A stretch of 64,000 bases of DNA, from contig JAQGEQ010000240.1 in assembly GCA_034620365.1 (NCBI GenBank), positions 304,273-368,272 on the forward strand. Reading direction: 5' to 3'. The DNA comes from Pegea sp. RAD2-039. Lineage: Eukaryota; Chordata; Thaliacea; Salpida; Salpidae. Position numbers and translations under genes: made by a program. The notes beneath the pieces were generated by a model. The model saw only the letters and a list, made by a program, of their open reading frames with translations. It did not search any database and was not told the DNA's origin. Positions 37,806 to 49,007 of the stretch are shown piece by piece. The first letter of the stretch is position 1. Every line of letters begins with the position of its first letter.

Positions 37806-39387
37806 CATAAATTTACAGTTTATATCAATTTAACTTCCTTCTTCAAGTAGTAAATTCAGTAATTGTTGCAACATTGCAGATATAGTTTTTTATGATAATG
37901 TTTCAGCAAGTTATTTATATATATATGTGATTTTGATAAACTTTCGGGGGAAAATAGAAGTGGTGAAAACTAAAGTCTAAAAGAAGTTAGATGAATCATA
38001 GATAATTTTTAATATAAACATTTTATATTATTTTTATGTTTGTGAGATTTATGTAATTTATGTAACTCATATCTAGTTTCTTTCTAACTTGTATTTTAGC
38101 TTTTAAAATATACTTCTAAATACATCTACTTAAAATTGATGTTTTCAAATCTTTACACCTTAAACAAAATCTAGAGTTTTAATTCAAATGTCAGATACAT
38201 GAGAAAACATTTTGTTGTTTAAAGTTGATTATTAGTTATGTTTAAGTATAAAATCTTAAGATTCGTTTAATAAGTTTATTTGTAATAACTTTTTTAATTA
38301 CTAATTTAGTATTTTTCTGGAATAACTAAATTTATCTGTGTTTAAGAAAAACTTGTTTAGTTTATTTTATAAACTTTCAAGGATCTGATTTACTTTGAGA
38401 ATAAAATTTACAATTCAAAGATGTAAATCTTAAAAATCTGAAGTATTTTATAAAAAGTCTAAAATTAATTTTTGCTTTCTATATCTCTGTTAACACCTGT
38501 CACTAAAGTGAATGAATTACTTTTGTAATTAAATTTTAATTGAGATTTTAATTCCAGTTGTATTTATATCTTTGTGATTTGAAATTAAAAAACTCATTTA
38601 ATGAAACAACAACATGTCCCCAAATCTTGTTTATAAGATTTTTTCGGAACTGATAAGCTTGTTGGTAACTTAAACTTCTATTAATCAATTCAAATACAAC
38701 AGAGACATTAATCATGCTGAATGAAAAATTATAAAAGTTTAATTTAAATTAAATATTTTAACTCTTTCTACAGTTTTCAACGATTTTAATTTTAGTAAAA
38801 ATTAAATCAAAATTTTATTAGAGTTGTATTTTTCAATGTCCTCATTATTAAATTAGACTTAAAACCAGTTTCCTTATAGAGCTGTCGTAGCTTGCATTTT
38901 TTTAAAGCTTTTTTTAAAGATGTATCAATGTTTGCAATTTACTTACTTATACCAAACTATATAATAAAATTGAAAGCAGATCACAAATCATAATTTACAT
39001 AAAGCTCATGTATTTAAGTAAAAAACTTCTACATAATTACACATTTAGAAAATACTTTGTATTTTAGTTATCTGCTAAAATCTTAAAAGAAAGTTTTCTA
39101 TAAAAGCTATCGACTTTATTTAACATATTAAAATAACATCAAAGAAGTCGTTTTTGATTTAGTTTCTTTTTTAAAACTGTTTCAGAATTTGATAGAAAAT
39201 GATTTTACTTAAACGTTTAAACGAAACTTATTTAAATATTTTTTTAAAATATACTATTTACCTTGACTTAGTTTTTTAATATGAAAGAGACTATTTTTTT
39301 ACAAATGATTTTAATAAAAACGAAAAGCACAACAATTTTATATAAAAGTAGATGAAAAGTTAGAACATTTCTGTAATTCAAATTAAT

Positions 39388-39810
39388 TTATTTTGAACAC
39401 ATTTTGACAAGATCTTTGTTATTTGCGACACATTGACAAGCCTTAGGAAGAAGTAATCTTCCTATATTTCCTTCTTGATCTTTAACTTCTTCGGTGAAAA
39501 GGATTGCCTCATTATGAAATCTAACCATTTTTCGACATGTAGTAGGATTGAGGCAATCTGGATGACATCTTTTGATCATGATTAGACCAGTTCGCAGATT
39601 TCCACAATAAATCTCGATATCACTTGATTGAGATATAGTGAACAAGTTCTTTCTTCGGCGAGTAAAACTTTCACAATTCTTCAAAATGAAATCTTTGGTA
39701 GATCTTGGAATTCCTTTTAAAATAATTGAAGATGGTAGCAGTTGTTGTTGAGCTTTCACCAAAAGATGACAAGTTATTGAAAAAATGATGAAGAAAATAG
39801 TTGATTTCAT
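39388..39810 (-). CDS. Array gene 7: secreted 140-residue eight-cysteine protein (last copy)
   Basis: Intact copy of the L76/A129/M137 subtype with the same protein as gene 5. Upstream of it the unit is complete, including TATA box and inverted repeat, and the repeated spacer continues for about 1.2 kb to the sharp array edge near 41045. As the gene with the longest intact upstream unit at the array border it may be the source end of the amplification, but the direction cannot be told from the sequence alone. Confidence 0.85.
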   Translation of the reverse strand: MKSTIFFIIFSITCHLLVKAQQQLLPSSIILKGIPRSTKDFILKNCESFTRRRKNLFTISQSSDIEIYCGNLRTGLIMIKRCHPDCLNPTTCRKMVRFHNEAILFTEEVKDQEGNIGRLLLPKACQCVANNKDLVKMCSK

Positions 39811-39889
39811 TTCAGTTGTTTTGAAACTTGTTGATAATCAGTATTACTATAATATCAGTTACTTTAGTGATATTACTTGAAATGTGCTT

Positions 39890-39994
39890 GCTTATATATT
39901 ATCTTACCGAAAGTTGAAATAATATTTAAAAATAGAAATTAAACTTAATCAAAAACTTTATGTTGACGTTCAGGTAACTAACGTTAAAACGTCA
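39890..39994 (-). promoter_or_regulatory. Promoter of array gene 7 (TATA plus inverted repeat)
   Basis: TATA box at 39890-39900; inverted TGACGT element at 39962-39994, intact. Confidence 0.6.
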
Positions 39995-41045
39995 CATAAA
40001 TTTACAGTTTATATCATTTTAACTTCCTTCTTCAAGTAGTAAATTCAGTAATTGTTGCAACATTGCAGATATAGTTTTTTATGATAATGTTTCAGCAAGT
40101 TATTTATATATATATGGGATTTTGATAAACTTTCGGGGGAAAATAGAAGTGGTGAAAACTAAAATCTAAAAGAAGTTAGATGAATCATAGATAATTTTTA
40201 ATATAAACATTTTATATTATTTTTATGTTTGTGACATTTATGTAATTTATGTAACTCATATCTAGTTTCTTTCTAACTTGTATTTTAGCTTTTAAAATAT
40301 ACTTCTAAATACATCTACTAATATTGATGTTTTCAAATCTTTACACCTTAAACAAAATCTAGAGTTTTAATTCAAAAGTCAGCTACATTAGAAAACAATT
40401 TTTTATTTAAAATTGGTTATTAGTTTTTATTTAAATATATAATCTTAAGATTGGTTTAATATATTTATTTTGTAATAACTTTTTTAATTCCAAATTTAGT
40501 GTTTTTTGGAATAACTACATTTGTCTGTGTTTAAAAATATTTGTTTAGTTTATTTTATAAACTATCAAGGATCTGATTTACTTCGAGAATAAAATTTACA
40601 ATTCAAAGATGTAAATCTTAAAAATATGAAGCATTTTATGAAAAGTCTAAAATTATTTTGTTGCTTTCTATATCTCTTTTAACATCTGTCACTAAAGTGA
40701 TTGAATTACTTTTGTAATTAAAGTTTAATTGAGATTTTAATTCCAGTTGTATTTATATCTTTGTGATTTGAAATTTAAAAACTCATTTGATGAAACAACA
40801 ACATGTCCCCAAATCTTGTTTAAAAGACTTTTTCGGAACTGATAAGCTTGTTGGTAACTTAAACTTTTATTCATCAATTCAAATACAACAGAGATATTAA
40901 TAATGCTGAATGAAAATTTTTAGAAGTTTAATTTAAATTAAATATTTTAACTCTTTCTACAGTTTTCAACGATTTTAATTTTAGTAAAAATTAAATCAAA
41001 ATTTTATTATAGTTGTATTTTTCAATGTCATCACTATTTTATCAG

Positions 41046-41610
41046 CTTTTAAATCAGTTACTTCAACTTTAGATTGCTAACTTGTGATTTGTATAACTAC
41101 CAGTATCATATTTTCTTCACTTATTTTTGTTTTTTGAGTTTATTGCTTCTGATTTCTTTTATTGATTGATGACCTTTCAATTATCTCTTTGCTCATAAAT
41201 TTTTTAAACTTTTTATATCTTTTAGCTTGATAATTTTAAAATATTAAAACAAAGTCTTTATGCTAATGAAAGTCTAAATACTATGAAATAATTATAAATA
41301 CGCTGATTATGTAAAAGTTTGTTAATGGTTTAGTTTTCTTTGAAAAAAGTATCTTTAAGAAAATATCTTCAATAAAGAAAGTAATTAGTAATGTATTCAT
41401 TTGTTTTATTTCCTTATGATTTCTGAAAAAATTTTTTATTACAATGCAACTAAATTTTCTACTTTAAAAATTACTTTTTATATAATTTTATATAATACAT
41501 AATCTGAAAAAGAGTTTTCAAATTAATAATTGAATTGGAATTTTTTCTTTATTTATTTATTAATAAAAAAACTTGGAAATAAAAAGTTTTATAAGACTTA
41601 AAAAAGCTTG
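41046..41610. other. Intergenic between the array and IFT27, nothing seen
   Basis: AT-rich, not related to the array unit. It holds the 3' flank of the IFT27 gene. Confidence 0.6.
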
Positions 41611-42583
41611 TTATTGAAGTATTTGAACTTCTTCTTCCGATCTTTTATAAATCTCAAAAAATTCTTTTCCCAAAAATTCAAAACATTTTTCTACTCCTTC
41701 AAAAGTTTTCTAAAAATTAAAAGATGAAAAGATCAGAAGATGAAAATTAAAGGATATCAGAAGATTGAGCAGGTAAGTAGGATCAGAAAATATGACTTAC
41801 AGAAGAACATTCAAAATAATTTAGGTTGAATTTTTTAGCCATTTTTTCTGCATCTTCAAAAGAAATTCTTCTTCTTTTCGACAAATCTTTTTTATTTCCA
41901 ACTAAAATTCCTGAAAAATTATTTATTAAATATTTAATTTAAACATTTAATTTTTGTACCTGGAACTTTTTTGGAAGATGAAAAATTAGAAATTTTCTTG
42001 AACCATTTGATGACATTATTAAAAGAACTTAAATTTGTCAAATCAAAAACAATTACAAACATCCCAGTTTCATTCCAATTATTTTCACATAATTCAGAAA
42101 ATAAATCAGAACCAGAACAGTCATATAAAAAAAAGTCCTAAACAATTTTCAATTAAAATAATTATTTCAATTTTTGCAACAACTTTCTTACCATCATTTC
42201 ATTATCTCCCAGATTTATAAATTTTTTTATCAAGTCCACTCCTTTAGTCTGAAAAAGAAATTATTAAATATAAACAATTTCAGATTCTTTTTCTACCAAA
42301 TAATAATTTTTTGTAAAATTTGAACCATCACTATGGAACGATTGAGCTAAAGAAGTTTTTCCAACAGTTGAATCACCTAAAAAATAAAAACATTATTCAG
42401 CAAATTAAATGTTTATAATCATTTAATAAATCAGATAGCAATTCATGTTAAATTATATTAAAATTCTTATATGATTTAATTACCAAATCATCATCATTAA
42501 TAAATAAATGTTATTTAAAAATTTTTATTAATAATAAAAGTATAATTACCCAACAAAACACATTTTGCACGTAATACTAACAT
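41611..42583 (-). CDS. IFT27: IFT27 (RABL4) small GTPase of intraflagellar transport
   Basis: Six exons on the minus strand: 42583-42550, 42376-42297, 42248-42192, 42137-41960, 41910-41801 and 41709-41611, all with GT-AG introns and matching phases, giving 185 residues (human IFT27 has 186). The P-loop GDSTVGKTSLAQ is near residue 12, the G3 region reads YDCSGSDLFSE, and the guanine-specificity motif is GNKKDL. The start MLVLRAKCVLLG, the AQSFHSDGSNF stretch and the SSFNNVIKWF segment are close to IFT27 rather than other Rabs. The end (RSEEEVQILQ) has no prenylation Cys, as known for IFT27. In other animals it pairs with IFT25 in the IFT-B complex and helps export cargo from cilia. The family call is firm. 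Confidence 0.92.
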
Positions 42584-44704
42584 CTTAATTTGTTCTATCT
42601 TTAATTAAACCTAATATAAAAAATAACCTTTTTAAGCTCCAAATTAATAAAATAAATAAATTTAAAAGTAATTATAAAAATTAGAAATGAAATGTTTTTA
42701 GATAAAAAGCAAAATGATAAGGTTCTATCTATTTTCCTTTGTTTACAAAAATTCTACTTTTTATAAACAGAAATTGTTGTTAGGTAAAGCTAGGTTGTTA
42801 GGTGAAATCAATCAAGAGTAGTTGAATTATTTGTCTCTTTTGGCTTTATAATTCAAATTGCGCAAAAGAAATCAGTAAAGATAATTTTGTTCTAATTTGA
42901 TCTTATTTTACATATTAAAGCATCTTAAGAGCAATTTTTAAGACTTTTGTAAATGATTTACGTACAACAAAAGAGTATTTTTTATTAAGTGATATTTATC
43001 CGTTTAAATGAAGTATTTTAAACTGATTGCTTGAAATTTCTCTCTCAATAAGTTTCGATTTAAAATATACAGAAACATTGAAAAAATGCAATTTTATGCA
43101 TAAAAAGTAAGATTAATAAAAGTTGAACAAATTTAATTAATAATCTTTACAATCTTATATACGTTAAGGGTTATCGAAATACCATGTGTTACATCTTTTG
43201 CTTTCTATATTTTTGACTAAATAGATGTTATTCGTGAGAATGTGTATTAGCGAGAAGTGCTCTCTTCAGGTACCCTTCTTTGCACTTATTGTAATAAATA
43301 AATAAATCAAAACTGACTTTGAAGATCTGTTAACAAATAAGTGATTTACAAATGCTTAAATAAAGAATCTTTACAATAAAATAAATGTTGTGCTTAAATG
43401 TATTATGTTTGCAAGATAGTATTCACAAAAGAAGTATTATAAGCCTGGTTAATTATTTAATTACAAAAATGCAAAATTACAACTTTGCAGAAAACTGTTT
43501 AGTATAAAGTTTGACTCAACAATCTCGTTTAAATTTATTTTTTTGTTTTTGAACTACGTCATAAAAAATTTAAGGCTTTTATGATTTTATTTATTCGTTG
43601 ATTATTTCAATTACTCATCTTTATTTTTCTAGAGATTAGGTAAATCGCATAAAAGTTTTTTAAATTAGAGTAGGTTGTTGACTTTTAGTTAAATTTTTTT
43701 CTCCATGAGAAAGTCGTTAAAAGCAATTATTATCGAATACTTTGATAATTTTCAAAACGCTCAATGAATTTATAAGCTATATATATATATATATTGTATG
43801 ATTTAAATCATCAACAATCTAAGAAAATTTTTTGAAAATGAAGTAAGCCATTCAAAGTCGAACGCTGCCGAAAGTAGTTAGCTTTTAAAAATATTTTAAT
43901 CCACTGACATAACCCTACTCTTGATATTTTTTTATATAAATAAAGATATTTGTATAAAATAATATTTATTAATTAATTATAATTTTTTTTTTGCTATCTA
44001 TTACAATAATAAAGGCTTAATTATAATTTGAAGTAAATTTAAAAAATTAGAATTTGTTTGTAACTAATATGGCCATTGTATACTTTGTTGCTTAAAACAA
44101 AGTGAATGTTTTGAAATAATTTATAAATCTTAAAAAAAATAATAAAATTTTAATTTTCTAGTACTTTAGTTAAATTTGATTCTTATTTTATCTATTTGCT
44201 GATTATATATTTTTTAATTGCTTATAAAAATCTTGCTATTTTTTATTATTTTTGTTGTTATCTTATATATATAATTTTACCAAATTATTAAATTTCATTT
44301 TTAATAAAAACAACTTATATAAACTAAAATTTTGTTTATTATAAAATATTATAATTATAAAGCTTTAAATTTTCAATTGAAATCATAAAAATGATATTAT
44401 TTACTAAAATATATAAACTATGAAAAATATTTTATGAATTTCATTTAAATTTTCAGCATTTAGAAAGTTTTCTGTAAAGTTTTTTATTAGTATTGAATAG
44501 ATTTTACCTGAAAACTAAAAGTTTTAAAATAAAAATAAAATCTCTAAAATAAAGCTTTTAACTAAACGAAAACCATAATTCCACAAAACCTGGCATCTAA
44601 ATAATTAAAATGAAAATATTTATATGAAAGTTTTTCAAGTTTTTTTTATAATTTTTTCAGGTTTTTGTTAAAAAAAAAAGTAATTTTATAAAAAGAAATT
44701 GAGA
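42584..44704. other. Intergenic between divergent IFT27 and TMUB genes
   Basis: A 2.1-kb AT-rich gap holding both upstream regions. No gene is supported. A pure TA run of about 16 bases lies at 43779-43794. Confidence 0.6.
43779..43794. repeat. TA dinucleotide microsatellite
   Basis: About eight uninterrupted TA/AT units. Nothing links it to a nearby gene. Confidence 0.8.
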
Positions 44705-45726
44705 ATGAGTGAAAACTTGATTGAAGGAATTGGTGATGACGTCACTTACGCTGTTGGTGCTTTAGCTATTATTGCTTTTCTTACATCTATTTGGTGGAGT
44801 ACAAGAGTTGAATCTAGGTGAGAAAAAAGTAAAAATTCCCCAAAACTAAATTTTCTTTCAGTAGAAATCATGAACCAGAGCCGGAAGTTGAAGAAACTCA
44901 ACAAGTAGACGAGATGACGTCATCACCACCTGAAGATTCAGTAGAAGGTAACTTCTTTGCCTCCTTTTATGATGTCATCATTTTCTTCGTGTGACGTCAT
45001 CAGTAACTGTCCTTGATGTCATTAGTTACTTTTTGTGACGTCATCAGCTAGTTTTTCTGGCGTCATCAGTAACTGCCTTTGACGTCATCAGTTTTTTAGG
45101 AACTTTTACGGTTCGTTTGAAATATTTGGATGACACTGAACGCGAAATTGAAGTTTTTGGAAATCTTTCAGTTGAAGATTTTCGAAGGTAATCTAAAAAA
45201 ATATTTTTTTTTCTGGATTTTTAGTTTTGTTGTTTTAAGAGGCGGTGTTTTCCCGTTTCTGAAACTTCTCGGTTTTCATTAATCTTTAGAGGAAGGATTT
45301 TAAGAGATGGAAGCAATTTAAGAAGTTATGGAATAGTTCAAACAACTGTAAGATCACTAATGACGAAATGAAATCGTTAACCACATGTAACGTCATAGAA
45401 CGCTGAAGGAGTCGTTGATGTTCCAGTGATTCATTGTTTTCAAGTTCAAAATCAAAATTCGACAAATCAAACACAAAATGATCATTTTGATGAGATTCCA
45501 AATTTGTTTAGCGATCTTAGAATTCATTTCTTGCCAATTTTAGGTTTGTTGTTGTTTTGGAAATTCGTTAGATTTTACCAATGACGTCATTTTTGCAGGT
45601 TTTTTGTTGGCGGTTTTTTGGGGGGTATTTTTCACTTTTTCTTCCTGTTTTAATCTTGTTTCTGTAATTAATCTTCTTGTGATTTCATCATTTTTCTTTA
45701 TTCTCGTTTTCAATCATTACGCGTGA
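44705..45726 (+). CDS. TMUB1/2-like transmembrane ubiquitin-like protein
   Basis: Exons 44705-44817, 44862-44947, 45100-45187, 45242 to about 45350, one starting near 45410, and a last one from about 45600 to the TGA at 45724-45726. The start MSENLIEGIGDDVT followed by a TM helix is the signature N-terminus of TMUB1/TMUB2. A linker EPEPEVEE leads to a ubiquitin-like domain (TFTVRLKYLDDTEREIEV, LIFRGRILRDGSNLRSYG, VIHCFQV) and two closing TM helices (ILGFLLAVFWGVFF; LLVISSFFFILVF). The order TM-Ubl-TM-TM matches the family, which in mammals acts in ER-associated degradation and receptor recycling. The join between the fourth and fifth exons does not keep frame with the obvious donor at 45350, so that boundary is unsure. 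Confidence 0.85.
44737..45087. promoter_or_regulatory. Cluster of five TGACGTCA palindromes at the start of the TMUB gene
   Basis: Exact TGACGTCA at 44737, 44915, 44992, 45036 and 45080, with further near matches (GGCGTCATCAG, GATGTCATC). Two lie in coding sequence and three in the third intron. The motif is the classic CRE/ATF binding palindrome; whether it is bound here is unknown. Confidence 0.5.
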
Positions 45727-46209
45727 CGTCATCACTTCTCGTGCTGTACGAAGCTTTCAAAATTCATTCGCAAAAAAAACTCAACAAAAAACACAAAAAA
45801 AACAAATTAAAAATGAGAAGCATGTGATAAACTACAAAATATTTATCTATAAAGTTGTATATAGATTAAAGGTTTTAAATAGGTTCGAAAAATTAAAATT
45901 TGTTTTTTAGTAATTAGATTTTCTTAATTCAAACCAACTTTTTGAAATTGGAGTTGATATTTTGTAGTTTTCAACATTTAGAAAAAAAGTTTGAGGAAAT
46001 TTGTTTGTATTTTAAAGGTTTTAATAAAAATATTTGAAGTTTTTACCAAAATTTAATCACTTTTTATTTATCAATTTAATCACTTGTTTAGAAAAAATAT
46101 GAATTTTTAATTAGGGTCCGAAAAGTAATATTCAAAGAAACGAACAAATTTGTTTTCAATTTTAATAAAGCTTTCTGCAAAAAAATTGTTTTGGAACTTT
46201 GAAATAATA
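45727..46209. other. Convergent intergenic, nothing seen
   Basis: AT-rich gap of 483 bases between the 3' ends of the TMUB gene and the downstream minus-strand gene. Confidence 0.6.
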
Positions 46210-48903
46210 TTAAACAGTAAGAGGAAATGACTTGAGATCTACACTTGGAAATATCGATGTTGAGGATTCAACTTCTTTTGAACGATTCAACCAACTTCTC
46301 CATTTAATAAAACTCGAGTCATACGCATGACTATATCCTAAAAATTAAAAAAAATATTTCGTGAAAATCATTCATTTTATTAATTTTTCAGTCACCGTTG
46401 TTAAGGGTGCTTTTTTCAATTTCAGCATGTAGTTTTCTTCTTGTATTTCTCACAGACATTTCTTGTTCAGCAACTATATTAAACGGCGCTTCAATTAACG
46501 TATTAATCACTTGATTTGTATCAACTTTATTTTCGAAGAATTGCCATACTGTTAAACCTTCACAAGGTTTCATTTTATTTGTTAGCCTAAAAAATATCAA
46601 GTTTAAGAATTATATGTTCTTCTTAAAATGTTAAATCTCAAACCATTCAAAATCTTTTAATTTTTCTTTTCGAACAGGAACTGAATTTAACCATTTTCTT
46701 AGAAATCTTTTTCTATCTTTCTGTATGATCGGTTGCTGATCTTAAAACAGCAAAAGAAAAGTTCAGCTATCAGACTTGAAGATGTTTTTACTTCTATTTA
46801 AAGAGCTCTTAGTCTAATTTGAAAATGGTGAAAACTTTTTACAGTTTTGAAATCATTACTTTTTAGCTGAAACTTAAATCAAAAAATGCTATTCAAATTT
46901 ATTTAGAAGTTTGAAGTATTTAAAAAATAAAACTAAAGAAAATTGATTTAAAAATTACAAATAAAATAAATAGATGAAAGTAAAATACTTTGATATGCTA
47001 AAATTCTATTTTATTACCTCTAGAGTTATTTTTTTCCAAAGGAGCTGATTTTTGAAGTGATTTTATCTGAAGGTGATCTTTGAGCTTTAGATCTTTGTAG
47101 TCAGTATTAATAGTTTTTTCATCAGTTTTATTTTGTTCTAAGATATCATCTGGTTATATTTCAGGATTAATTATTGAGAAATAAAACTTACTGTTAGATA
47201 AACTCGTGAAATTGTTTTTTGTAACATTAGATCGTGAAATTATTTTTTTGTCGCTTCTTATTTCCTGTAATGATGTCTCTTGTACGACGGCTTTTAACGT
47301 TTGAACATCTTCCACAACTTGCTCTATTTGAATATTAAAATATTTCTAGGTTTGAATGCAACTTTTTTGGTTTTAGATAGTAGTTAGAATAATAGTTGTT
47401 AAAATAAATAATCAAGTAGTTTACAGTTTTTCATATTCATCAAATCATGTTATTGTGACAAACGCTAACTTTGAATCTTTTTATCCTTTGAAAAAAATGA
47501 CTCATCTGATTCATTTTGAAACTTCTCCAAGCTTAACGAGTTCTTCATTTCTTCAAAGGCATCATCAACTGATATTTCTGTTCAATATTTATTTACTTCA
47601 AACTTATACCGAAATAAATAGTAAATTTTTCAGCACTACTTTAACAAACTTCAAAGTTATTTTAAACTTACCTTTATCTTTCAATCTTGCGAGAAAATGC
47701 TGACATTCGTTTAATATTTTCATTCTTAATACCTTCAAGTCTTTTCCATTCTCATTTTGGACTAAACCCATTTCTTCTTTCATTTGAGTTTTGTGCATTT
47801 TCATATTCCAGTAATAATTGTTAAGCCGTTCCAATTGTTCCTCTTCTTTTGCGCCTATGAAACGATCAATTGAAATTTTGAAGCTTATATTTGAAGTAAC
47901 TCACTTAACGGTCTTTGAGTTTTCCTGTTGTGCAAATCAGACATTAAATTGAAAGTTATTCGCTGACGTTTTCTCCATCTACCAAAAAGATGTTCAAACA
48001 AAAACTTTTAACAAAACTGTCATCAACAAAATTCGATTTGTTCTAATTTGTCAAATAAACAAACCTTTTATATCTAATATACATCATGAAAAAGTTCCTA
48101 GTCAACTGATGTATCTTTTCTCTGTACATCGTTTTTAATTTTAGTAAATAATTGAAAGATTTTTTATCAAAAATCGAGTTCCAATTACTTAAACCAATTT
48201 GTTTTCCACTCACAGCTTTGTGACTTTCCAGTTCCTTCTAAGATGCAAAAGATAATCAAAGTGTGAATAAAAGATGTTACAAAAAGATGAAACCTGTTCT
48301 TGCTCTTTTGCTAATGTCTCAGGTGCCCTCAGGTCAAGACTTTGCATTTTTAATCTGTTTTCAAAATTTCTTTTTTGAGATTCAAAACTGGGCTTTGCAC
48401 TTTTAGATCGATTCGATATACTTTTTTTTTCATTTAAAGACTTATTACATTTTCGAAAAGAAGTGATGACGTCATCAGTCGTGTAGTAACGCTTGAGTTG
48501 CTGGTTTTTGACTTTGGGTGTTTTTTTCAGTTCAAACAAATCAGATGCAGAAACGAAACTGGGGGTGAAAGTTGTTACCAAGTCTTCTTTGTTTCCAGAT
48601 GAAGATGCTTCTTTATCCAATCCTTCATCTTTTATTTCGTTTTTAGACTTAAAATTAATGATTTCAAAATTAGTAAATTTCAAATTTTTATAGTTTTACA
48701 ACAAACTTTTATGTAAATTGAAATTATCTAAATAGCAGATTTGATCTAAGTACCTCTTCAAAACTTTCAAGATCTTGATGAGATTTTCTTAGTTCACCAC
48801 TTGTCCAATCTTTCTCAACCTTCATATGAAGAGATTTTTCTTTTTTTATTGTAGCAATCAATGACTTGATCGAAGCCAGGAATAATTCAAAGGTGTTTTC
48901 CAT
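46210..48903 (-). CDS. Uncharacterised coiled-coil/basic protein, multi-exon
   Basis: Start ATG at 48903 (MENTFELFLASI), first exon to 48754 with a GT donor. Further exons are seen near 48650-48300 (SKNEIKDEGL to KEQEQ), about 48235-48100 (ending in a basic RNFFMMYIRYK segment), 47960-47900, 47860-47670 (EEEQLERLNNYYWNMKMHK to FLARLKDKG), 47550-47450, 47330-47200, 47150-47020, 46740-46640, 46590-46400 (FFENKVDTNQVINTL) and a last one ending TAA at 46210 (KWRSWLNRS). Helical, Lys/Glu-rich stretches dominate; no catalytic or known domain is recognised. Exon limits in the middle are approximate. Since the next gene upstream on the same strand ends 104 bases before this ATG, the two may be co-transcribed. 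The neighbourhood of IFT27 is not evidence for a ciliary role. Confidence 0.6.
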
Positions 48904-49007
48904 CCTTCAAATTTTTGTATTTTAAAAACAACAATTATTATCATCAATCCACATTTTTCAATTGTAAACAAATAAATTATTGTTTATAAATTTGGTTTCT
49001 TTTCAAT

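Larger units (their letters stand above)
25312..41045. repeat. Tandem array of a ~2.19-kb unit, eight units, seven with a gene
   Basis: The same unit repeats head to tail with gene-to-gene steps of 1685, 2183, 2187, 2188, 2188 and 2189 bases. Coding and noncoding parts are both nearly identical between units, so the spread is recent or the copies are being homogenised. The first unit (25312 to about 26400) has lost the gene, and the spacer between genes 1 and 2 lacks about 500 bases present in the others. The right edge is sharp near 41045, inside the spacer. The units show no terminal inverted repeats or transposase, so simple tandem duplication is likelier than transposition. Confidence 0.95.

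Noticed and set aside
25312-41045. The 2.19-kb unit as a transposon or CRISPR-like array
   Set aside because: No transposase, no terminal inverted repeats or target duplications, and the unit is far too long and gene-bearing for CRISPR.
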